Positions 55,439 to 64,000 of a stretch of DNA of 64,000 nucleotides are shown here, piece by piece. The translations under genes and the position numbers were made by a program. Each line of letters begins with the position of its first letter. The stretch's first letter is position 1. The notes under the pieces were generated by a model. That model was not told the origin of the DNA and searched no databases. It saw only the letters and a list, made by a program, of their open reading frames with translations. The stretch spans positions 6,333 through 70,332 of the forward strand of contig QLIY01000436.1 in the NCBI GenBank assembly GCA_003260075.1, written 5' to 3'. The DNA is from Phallusia mammillata. Its lineage: Eukaryota; Chordata; Ascidiacea; Phlebobranchia; Ascidiidae.

Positions 55439-56348
55439 ATTCTCTTTTTGTATGTTTAATTTGTTTGGATTTCGCTAAATTGAATAAGAATCGTTAAAAG
55501 GTGTTTATTAAACATGGTTGAAAAACAACTTGAAAAAAATGGGGTAAAATGTATTAGAATTAAAGGACTAAAATGCCAGTTGCAACCTATTTAGAAATGT
55601 AATTTCAATTCGATGTTTTAAAACGTGCCAAAAATATTATTTATGGTGGTAAACCGAACAATCGTCAGTGTACATTCTTTGCTATGGTGCAACTGCAACT
55701 AACCCCACCAGCAGGGGAAATCCCTAAAACTTTTTGTTTGAGGTGCTTGTCACGTTACTGACCACAAACTCAACCAAGCGTGATGCCTTTTTTCTTTCTC
55801 TCTCGTTGATCTCTGTTGTGTAAAAAAAACTCTAAAAATCTTTCAAGTAAAAAATCTTTCACCTGCTTATTCACCCTTTTTAAACCAAACATTTTGCATG
55901 ATTACTGCGTGCTTTTAGTGCTTTCAATAAAATACAAAACCGAAGAGACTTGTTTAGAGTAAACAATGCAATTTCGAGAAAGAACGCTTCCGTGTTCTAA
56001 GCTCACTTATGCCGAACGATACAAGCGCGTTAGTCCTATGGTCACATGCCTCACGTGATTTCTAGGTTACCCTGGTTCAAAGGGAAACTATAAAAAGTCC
56101 CCGGAAAAGGCTGAAACTGTCCAACACCCTGTGGAAAGTCCGTTTCTGGTAAATGTTTCTACTCACTAAATGTATTTATTGTTACGTACAGTTACAAGTT
56201 ACATTCCGTTGCGCAACCTCGACACGGCCGGTTTCGTTTTTTTTTCATGCCAACTTATTATTTAGGCCTGGGGCAAGCGACAGCATAAAACGCTTGTTAT
56301 CGGACATATGTACCCATTTTCACAGTGACAGGAGTCGAGTTCCGTGAT
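55439..56348. other. Intergenic region between the TNFR-like genes
   Basis: About 55640-55760 resembles the sequence downstream of the first paralogue (52930-53100), so the 3' flank was duplicated as well. No other coding segment is supported. Confidence 0.45.
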
Positions 56349-56723
56349 ATGACGCAAAAAATACTTCAGACGACATTCTGCTTGCATTCCGCAATGATCG
56401 CGACCTTCGTTGTTCTAACGTGCTTTGCATGCGGTCAATGCCTTGTATTACGACCTGAGCTGCATAAGAGATACGAAAGGGTGACGTCTCGGCTGGACGA
56501 GCTCAAAGAAGCAATGAACGATTTGACTTTATATGTCAAACTAGCATGTAACGATGCTAAGTTTATTGCAAGCCCTGGAAAATGTACGAAGTGCTTTAAT
56601 CGATGTCAGAGGATCATCGAATATCGACGGTTTTGCCTTCAGAAGTGCGGCATTCAATCTAAAGAGCAGCAAACCCGAGTAATTAAACAGGGGAAAAACA
56701 CAAAAAGATTCATTATGGATTGA
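56349..56723 (+). CDS. Secreted protein with one TNFR-like cysteine module
   Basis: The frame of 124 residues starts at ATG 56349 and has a hydrophobic leader with MIATFVVLTCFACGQC, probably a signal peptide. After a helical stretch (KRYERVTSRLDELKEAMND) comes a cysteine module starting CNDAKFIASPGKC with spacing C-x11-C-x2-C-x3-C-x9-C-x3-C. This is very similar to the module of the two membrane proteins just upstream. There is no membrane segment; the C terminus is short and basic. It could be a soluble decoy-type relative or an unrelated cysteine-rich peptide. A spliced second exon with a membrane span is not excluded. Confidence 0.55.
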   Translation: MTQKILQTTFCLHSAMIATFVVLTCFACGQCLVLRPELHKRYERVTSRLDELKEAMNDLTLYVKLACNDAKFIASPGKCTKCFNRCQRIIEYRRFCLQKCGIQSKEQQTRVIKQGKNTKRFIMD

Positions 56724-57540
56724 TGTTTTGAGGAATTACGAAGCAATGCGTTATTTTACTTAGAGATCGACGTGACATTTTGATATATTTGGATGTCCGT
56801 GTTTTACGTTGCATGTATAAATGTATGTTTCGACAAAAAAAAGTATTTTTGTATTAATCTGTCGATCACTGTTGTTTTCAATGATCAGATTAGTGAAAGT
56901 AATCGCTGCGGCCGATACAATAGTCCAACAAAATGCAAGCAAACTTAACAGAAAGGTGGCCATTAGTTTCTGGTTGAAAAAACGGACATGAAAATGTTCC
57001 TGGGTTAATGGCTTTTTTCGATTAATTTCTAAAGATTGGCAGAGCAAATGCTTTTTGTTCCACGAAAAAAAGCTTAGTTTCCCAGAATGCAAAAATGAGA
57101 CAAAAAATTGTGCGAAAACAGTATCGGTGGCTAATATTGTTACTGCGGCGTAGAAAAGTTCGCATACGCATGCACTATTTGCGCTTGTTTTTGATGACAG
57201 AAACCCTTGACTCGTTGTTTTCTCCGAATCAATTCCTTTTTTTCTGTCACGCACCATTACAATGCCCAAAGCGTTTATTTCTGAACTTACAAAAATATTT
57301 TTGACGTATGAAACTTTAGTTTCATCATTGCGCAATACTCAGAAATATACACAGCAGATTCGGAAGGTTTCGTTACTGTCATGTCAACAATTGAATTGCT
57401 TTGTGTGAAAAGAATTACGATTGCGAATGTAGGCCTATGTATGGGGATGTATGGGGACAGTACCGAAAATCGCTCTTATAAAACCGACAAAATGTGAATT
57501 TGGGCTTCAGTTGTAATGTTAGTGTGTGAAAGTTGGCAAA

Positions 57541-57849
57541 ATGACACAGCTAAACACTAGAAACGCCCTGTTATGTGTTATGTCCTTCTGTTTGATAATA
57601 GCTTCTTGTAACAGTGCCAGTATTACAAACAAGAATACAGATTGCCATGACAAAATGTTGGCGGTCTGCAAAAATAAGCCAGACCAAGGCACACGGAATT
57701 GCTTTGGACCAATCTGCGCGGAGGTCAATTACGACTCGTATCAACTGAAAGAAATCTGTACCAAATGCAACGAAGAGACAAACAATGATTGCATCGAGCA
57801 AGAACTGAGGATGCTGAATTGCACAAGCAGATACAAAAGAAGTATATAG
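57541..57849 (+). CDS. Small secreted cysteine-rich protein of unknown family
   Basis: The frame encodes 102 residues with a clear signal peptide (NALLCVMSFCLIIASCNSAS). The mature part holds eight Cys and no membrane segment, ending in a basic KRSI. The cysteine spacing differs from the TNFR-like module upstream and I do not recognise the family. Its position directly downstream of the TNFR-like cluster suggests it may belong to the same accessory region. Upstream there is an AG-rich acceptor-like sequence but no certain splice site. Confidence 0.5.
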   Translation: MTQLNTRNALLCVMSFCLIIASCNSASITNKNTDCHDKMLAVCKNKPDQGTRNCFGPICAEVNYDSYQLKEICTKCNEETNNDCIEQELRMLNCTSRYKRSI

Positions 57850-58289
57850 GATGTTCCGCCGGTGATTTATTCACAATTTTGCACTACTTTTAAGTGACAA
57901 AAACATATCGTGCATAGCCTACCACTTTTTTGGCGTTATTTGGATACAAACACTGTATTGAAATATGTAGGCCTACTGTACTACTGTTTTGTATTTTGTT
58001 ATTTACAGCATTTCCTGTAAATCACTGTGACGTATGCAGTATAAACTGTTTATTCAAACTGTATAAAAAAGTGCTTCTTAGCTACGTATTTGAAATTGTA
58101 TGTTTGTTTATGAAATTACATTTTGAAAGTGTTCCACCTAACAAACATATGTCAAATGCAAAGTACTACAACGAATTGCGACAAGTTGTTGTTTATAGAA
58201 GGTTAAAAAGGGAACTGGGCACAAATGAAGCCACGGGCCTCATGTGATAATTGTAACCCTTCAGTGACGTTTGCAAAACCACGTAACGA

Positions 58290-59290
58290 TGCGGAATCGA
58301 AACAGTGGCGACAATTGCTTTTGTTGTCAACAAGTCTTCGAGCAAACGTTTATTGTAATCGGTATAATTGCACTACCAGGTAAAGTACCTACCGGTGTTT
58401 AACCGAGCACGCGAAAGCGGTCAAGGCTACATCAGCAGTTGGAGAAAAACAAACTTCCTTCCTTTGTTGTGTATAGCGATCTGACCAATTGCTTTGTGAC
58501 ACGTGTGGTCTATGTCGGGTGTTGCACAATCACATAAACCTCAAGGACACGGAATTAAAACAGTGACGACAATTGCCTTTGTTGTGAACATTAGTCTTGG
58601 AGCAAACGCTTATTGTAATCGGTATAACTATACTCCCTGGTAAAGTACCTACCAGTGCTTAAACGAGCACGCGAAGGCCACATCAGCAGTTAGAGAAAAA
58701 CAAACTTACTTCCTCAGCGATCTGACCAATTGCTTTGTGACACGTGTGGTCTATGTCGGGTGTTGCACAATCACACAAACCTCAAGGACACGGAATTAAA
58801 ACAGTGACGACAATTGCCTTTGTTGTGAACATTAGTCTTGGAGCAAACGCTTATTGTAATCGGTATAACTATACTCCCTGGTAAAGTACCTACCAGTGCT
58901 TAAACGAGCACGCGAAGGCCACATCAGCAGTTAGAGAAAAACAAACTTACTTCCTCAGCGATCTGACCAATTGCTTTGTGACACGTGTGGTCTATGTCGG
59001 GTGTTGCACAATCACACAAACCTCAAGGACACGGAATTAAAACAGTGACGACAATTGCCTTTGTTGTGAACATTAGTCTTGGAGCAAACGCTTATTGTAA
59101 TCGGTATAACTAGACTCCCTGGTAAAGTACCTACCAGTGCTTAAACGAGCACGCGAAGGCCACATCAGCAGTTAGAGAAAAACAAACTTACTTCCTCAGC
59201 GATCTGACGAATTGCTTTGTGATACGTGTACAAGCAGACCGGGCGTACCAGGTGAACCACCATGGGGGTAATCTATGCTAGGTGTTGCAC
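58290..59290. repeat. Tandem repeat with a 241-bp period, about four copies
   Basis: The block starting ggaattaaaacagtgacgac recurs at 58551, 58792 and 59033, exactly 241 bp apart. The middle copies are almost identical. A more diverged copy precedes them (from about 58291) and a partial one follows (to about 59320). No open frame runs through the unit. The near-identity indicates recent unequal exchange or an assembly expansion. Confidence 0.92.
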
Positions 59291-59329
59291 AAACACATGG
59301 AATTGCGATACTGCAAACAATGCTCATGA

Positions 59330-60870
59330 AATTGCGCAACTTAAAACTTGTTTTTCGCAAGAAGGTGAAACTTGCCTTGACATATTCCACGTACGTCAAT
59401 TTCACTGCATATGTGACCGAATGCCCAGACGGATCAAGCAAAAGTAAAAAGACAACACAACATATTTGAATTTATTATAGACTTGCTGCATTACTATAAA
59501 AAGGGGATTTTGTTTTAAGTGCTGCATAGCTTTCTACAATTGTTCTTCTTGTGTTTTAGGACTCTGACTGGGCGAGAGATTCGTTGTATTGGCATTTCGA
59601 TAACGAAACAATAACACATGTAAAAGCGCCATCCGATTTGTCTTCATCGGCAATTGCACAGTAAACGATGGAAAAAGCCTTTGTACAGTTTCAAAAACGG
59701 GCGATTTGAAAAGTTCAGACGTTACTTGTAAATAGCTCAAAAATGTGTAACATCATTTGCAGAAATGCCTGCTGGGAATGTTTGGAATTAATGGTTTAGT
59801 AGCATTTGAAATTTCAACATTTTTTGTGCTTACTAGAATTGTGTTTAAAACACACACCTCTTGTAAATATTACTGTTAATCTACAGCCCAACAATATTTA
59901 TTCAAAAGGACTTTGTATCTAGGCACTGCTTTGCAGAACCAACTTACAAAAACGTTATAATTAATAATTACCTTGAAACATTCGTTAATTTAATTATCTT
60001 CAGACTTAAAATTTGTAAACCAGCCGACTGGCGGTGTTTCGTTATTCGTCACGTGATCTGGGCTTTCAGTCATGTGACATCACATCTGCTGGGTTGAATT
60101 TCCATTCCAAGTTGCGGGGTCTTCGTCATCGTTTCGTTTCACGTCGCTCAGCCTGTGCATGTTGCCCTGTTGCTTGGTTTCTCTGCTAGCTCCCGGCACG
60201 TTGCGTCGGCGTGTCGTATTGTCACTGGCGACACAACGCAAATAGGTTACACCACTAGAGGCGCGCGTGGTCTTTTTGAAATAGGGCAGGAACTACGCTG
60301 TATGGTCCCGTGCCCCTGACCCATATGCAGGCTTAAAAAAACCTTGAGCGTCCTGGGTTCGACACCCGAGAAAACACATGACTGTGATGTGGAGGTAACA
60401 AAAATAGTAAGTTTTAAAAAAATATGCAGTTGCTCAGTTTAAGTTTTAATTGTTTTTCTGGCTGTTAGTACACCAAAACAAAATAAAGGCTTTCAGCGAT
60501 ACACACACAAGCGTTTTATCGAATGCTGCAAATAAACTTAGAAATAGCAGATTTTAGCTACCTAAGCTTTTTTTTTAAAAAAAACAAACAAACCTAAATT
60601 TAATTTTAGGTTAACTAAACTTTTAATGTGACTTATAGTGCTGATTTGCCCAACGATAATAATACAAAAGACAATTTCTCTCCATTGTAAACGTACAAGC
60701 TTACGAGAACTATAAAAAATACTATTGTATCGCGCCAACCCGGTCCAACGACACCCGATTTAATAATAATTTCCAAAATCTTTCACCAAATTTATTCACA
60801 CAATACGCTTAGATTATTTTAGCAAATCGTGGCCACATGGCAAGAAATTGACCTAATTACATGCGCTTAC
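59330..60870. other. Intergenic or intronic region before the UBXN4 exons
   Basis: I see no supported exon. The C-terminal exon or exons of UBXN4 should lie here on the minus strand but I could not identify them. The region holds a diverged SINE copy near 60285-60376. Confidence 0.4.
60285..60376 (+). repeat. Diverged copy of the SINE found at 48572-48764
   Basis: Shared blocks are ctgacccatat followed by cag and an aaaaaacct tract, then cctgggttcga with an acccg end (Pol III B box). No clear tail or target duplication remains. Confidence 0.55.
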
Positions 60871-62062
60871 CTGTATCTACCAGCGGATGGTGATGGAGTT
60901 TGACCGCCAGATGGCGTGCCTTGTGTGGGAGCTGGGGAAGTTTGTTCAGTTTGACCAGAACCAAAAATCATCTTCCACAATCCGGTGAGGATATTGACTG
61001 GCAAGAGAAGTAACACGAGAAGAAAATCGATAGTTGACTGCAACATGCCCTTTTCAGCGTTTTTCTGTTAAAATACGAGTGTATAGAATAGATCATAATT
61101 CAAGCATACAAAAACAATGCAAGAAATGTTTAAACCATTTTATCCCCAGTGCCGTCCTTCACGTGCAAAACCCCGGTCAAAAAGTATCACACGCCGCCAG
61201 GTATTCAGCGCATAGCGACAAACTTAAAAACTAACGAGGGGAAAACACAGAACTTAGGTTAGAAACGCTGCGACAATGTTTGCGCTAGCAGCAGATAGGT
61301 TGGGTTAAATCATTTTGCAGGCACTTATTTTAGAGTCAATTAAACAATGCCCAATTTGCATGACCAATAATAAACAAAACAAATCCAAGCACTGTTATTA
61401 TACTTTGTTTCCTGGATTAGCCGTGGTCCGATCATCCGGTCGCCCCATAAACAGCATTATGACATACTGGTATATTGGTTTAAACGATCTAACCAGGCCC
61501 AAATGCCGGTTTGTAGGGTATATGTGGTATGTAACATTTCTTTGGCACAAATGTAAGAATTTACAATTCTTTTCTTTATCTGCTGCGATTTATCAAACAT
61601 TTAATTCCAAATAAACCGGGTATTTGACACAAAAACTGTACCTTATTCCATAATGGGATCTGAGTTGTCGGGCTGGGTTCAATTTTGATTTTCAATAATA
61701 CATGCTTAATTCGGACCTCTGCAATTTACACTTGGCATCATTTTTGACACGTTTTTACTATCTTCGGGTTTGATTAGGTTCGGGACAAATTTTCAGGTCC
61801 ACTTATAACTGTAAGATGCACCTACCACTTGTACAGCACTTGGCATCGGTTGTACTGCGAGTGAGGCACTGGGAGTTAGGTTGAGCTCGGCGAGGTTCGA
61901 GCCATATTCTTCTGGTTGGAAAACCCGCCTAGGCATGCGAAGGGCCAAGCGAAAATCGCGAGGAAGTTCGATCGGTTGGTTCCGGAGGTCGGCAATCATT
62001 TCACCCAGAAGCGTTTCTCGCGGATAGTGGCGAGTGAATGCTGATCCATGCGGAAGACGAAA
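60871..62062 (-). CDS. UBXN4: UBX domain-containing protein 4 (erasin), two exons
   Basis: UBXN4 is an ER membrane protein that recruits p97/VCP for ER-associated degradation. Exon 61826-62062 (79 codons) encodes the UBX domain (FRLPHGSAFTRHYPRETLL, FRLALRMPRRVF, ELNLTPSASLAVQP). Exon 60871-61064 encodes the intramembrane hydrophobic segment (TIDFLLVLLLLPVNILTGLW) followed by a Ser/Thr/Pro/Gln-rich tail. Order and spacing match vertebrate UBXN4, in which the membrane-inserted hairpin follows the UBX domain. Upstream exons must lie to the right of 62062, beyond or around the transposase at 62997-64000. Downstream exons were not found. Confidence 0.82.
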
Positions 62063-62996
62063 CTACGAAAGTGCTGTCAATTATTTTTTAGCACTTAAAA
62101 TGGCGTTGCACGTTACAAAGCACACCGTTTAAGGTTAGGTAAACAAATTTAAGTATTACTAACCACAATTGCTTCGAAATACGTTTGATAGCATTTAAGG
62201 GAAAAATGTATGCCACTTGTGTCAAAACACAAACAGTTGTATTGATGGTTGAATATACCGACTATTATTTGGTTTCATACACAGAATCCAGTCAATCCTA
62301 TAGCCAATTAGTTCAGTCTTTTATCAACGAAATTGCTATGTAATTTTCTCAGCAAAAATAATATTGTCGTTATGCACAGCTAAACAACAGCTAGGTCGTT
62401 TTCATGTCTTGTGTTATTTGGGCATGTCTCTTGCACATGATGTGCGTGTTGCCTACTACACACTCTTCTACCAAGTTTCCTAGGTAGATTTTGCTGAAGT
62501 TTATTTCCTTTCCAATTTTAGCATGCTGTTGAGGTTACTAACATTTTTCAACTTTCTTTTCTGTGCACCAATGAAAAAGGATTTGCACCCAATTGCTTTC
62601 AAATTTAATTACATCGATTATTTGTCTTCATCTGCAATTTCGCGCCACCCCCTTTATATATTTTTGCATCCTTCGGTTTCGTGCAAAATAATTGCTCTTA
62701 GCTGTAACTCGCATAGCCCAGTTTCTTTCTGCGGGGCTGGCACAAAGTTGCGTCCCTTCTGTATGTTTGAAACGTTGTAATTGTTGCACTCAGATTGGCT
62801 TATATCAGCTTGCTGATAATTGAACTACTTTTCTAAATTTCAACTTTGTTTATGAAAACAAACAGAATGTTTGCGTTGGGATCAATTTAGTAATAACCAG
62901 CAAAAAACACTACAGATCATGAAATCATGATGGAAAATGAATGGCATGTAAAAGGACACGAAAAACAGTACAGAAAACATTTTTCTTAACATTTGG
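62063..62996. other. Probable UBXN4 intron, no supported exon
   Basis: This AT-rich stretch lies between the UBX-domain exon and the transposase. No coding segment or clear transposon terminus can be supported. Confidence 0.4.
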
Positions 62997-64000
62997 TCAC
63001 TTTAAATATTTAGCAATGGTTCCTTTTTTAATGTTACTTTGCATGTTGTCTAGAATTTCAGTTTCTAAATTTGTAAATGTGTCCATTTTCATCCCTTTCA
63101 ATTGCAACCATCTTCGGATAACATCAAGCGAGTCCAACACTTCTTTGTTGTTTGGTGGATTTATAACAGGTAGAATTGCTGAGCATTGATTTGTGACAAC
63201 CGCTGTAACAGCTGGTGTGTATTGCACAACTTCTCTGCATGTTTCAACTTCATCAGTGGAAATACCTCCAATATCTATCATATCATCAATGTTTATATAC
63301 TCTGCATAGGTTTTTTCATTAAAACCAGGAGGGATTTCATCGGGCGAAAATCCAACAAAGTGCTCATCAGGAACCGCATGTGAGAGACCACGGAAAAAAC
63401 AATACTGTATTGTTTCTGCAGAAACATCGTTCCATGAAGCACTTAATAAATTTACTGCATCAAGCACAGATAGAGACCATGCCACTTCTGCCGCTGTGGT
63501 TGCCTCATTTGCTTCTATTGATAGTAAAATTTTCTGTAGCAGCCTGCGTCGGTAATAATGTTTCATATTTTTTGTTATTCCTTGATCAAGTGGTTGCACA
63601 GATGGAACAGAGTTAGGTGGCAAATATACAAGTTCAACGCACCTTAAACCTTTCTCCTCTATTTTATGAGCAAAACAACTGTCCAATAGCAAGCAAATTT
63701 TTTTGTTCTGTTCTTGTAAACGCTCATCAAAACTTTCCAACCATTCTTGAAAAATTGCTGGAGTAACCCAGGCACTGCTGTTAGACCTATACTTTATTGG
63801 TAGTTTTTTTATTCCAGTAAAACATTGTGACTCCATGGTCTTTCCAATTACCAAAAGTTCTTGTTTATCTGATCCATCCATATTTGTCGCAAGCAAAACT
63901 GTCAGCCGCTCCATGCATTTTTGGTCTCCTGAAAGTTTCTCATTTACAATATACATGCTTTTTTCAGGAAGTTTACGAAAGTAAATCCCGGTTTCATCAC
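62997..64000 (-). mobile_element. pogo/Tigger-type transposase (DDE_1), 5' end outside the window
   Basis: The frame is open from the right edge to the stop at 62997. It starts DETGIYFRKLPEKSMYIVNE, contains LLLDSCFAHKIEEKGLR and ELVYLPPNSVPSVQPLDQGI, and matches the Tigger/jerky DDE domain. The three catalytic acids can be placed at DETG, LLLDS and QPLDQG, and no stop interrupts the 334 codons seen, so this copy may be young or recently active. The N-terminal helix-turn-helix and CENPB-type parts lie outside. Terminal inverted repeats were not found on the left side. It appears to sit in a UBXN4 intron. Confidence 0.85.

Noticed and set aside
57930-58247. 105-residue plus-strand frame after the eight-cysteine peptide
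   Set aside because: Composition is AT-driven, with no signal, domain or splice support.
1-64000. CRISPR arrays, bacterial operons, riboswitches or prophage
   Set aside because: The window is clearly eukaryotic with spliced genes. The only regular spaced repeat is the 241-bp tandem array, which does not have a repeat-spacer structure.

Overview
This is a metazoan nuclear genome window. It is AT-rich, with short spliced exons and introns mostly of 100-1000 bp. Gene content and layout point to a compact-genome chordate invertebrate, most likely an ascidian tunicate of the Ciona type. The best single clue is a two-gene unit (CEBPZOS-like then PIK3C3) with only 9 nt between stop and start codon, the pattern of tunicate spliced-leader operons. 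The organism call is inference; the gene calls rest on translated exons whose splice phases close.

Layout, left to right. (1) 1-4985, minus strand: the 5' part of PIK3C3/VPS34, running off the left edge, with a CEBPZOS-like small protein directly upstream. (2) 5544-6664, plus: MED28, divergent from the CEBPZOS-PIK3C3 unit. (3) 7076-28816, minus: a complete 24-exon NUP107 (about 903 aa). Its intron 12 is about 13.9 kb and holds an antisense 8-exon gene (14554-24812, plus) with a DUF3504/Crypton-type recombinase-derived domain. (4) 29904-37164, plus: a complete 16-exon NAGLU (about 748 aa), with a 1.35-kb hAT-type element in its last intron. (5) 39631-47577, minus: a complete class I PI3K regulatory subunit (about 556 aa) with SH3, proline-rich, nSH2, iSH2 and cSH2 parts but no RhoGAP/BH domain. 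(6) 49055-57849: an orphan transmembrane exon, then a tandem cluster of small cysteine-rich proteins. Two are membrane proteins with a single BCMA-like TNF-receptor cysteine module; one is a secreted relative with the same spacing. (7) 58.3-59.3 kb: a 241-bp tandem repeat. (8) 60871-62062, minus: two exons of UBXN4/erasin. (9) 62997-64000, minus: a pogo/Tigger-type transposase.

The oddest large-scale signal is a set of 17 poly-C tracts, 12 of them exactly 10 nt long and all on the plus strand. Most are flanked by a direct duplication of 17-650 bp whose two copies differ like alleles. I read these mainly as assembly joins between haplotype copies. They create false partial exon duplications in PIK3C3, CEBPZOS, MED28, NUP107 and the PI3K regulatory gene, and anyone using the gene models should know this.

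The genes are mostly unrelated housekeeping genes: class III PI3K for autophagy and endosomes, Mediator, the nuclear pore Y-complex, lysosomal heparan sulfate degradation, class I PI3K signalling and ERAD. The 52-58 kb cluster is the accessory, probably lineage-specific part.
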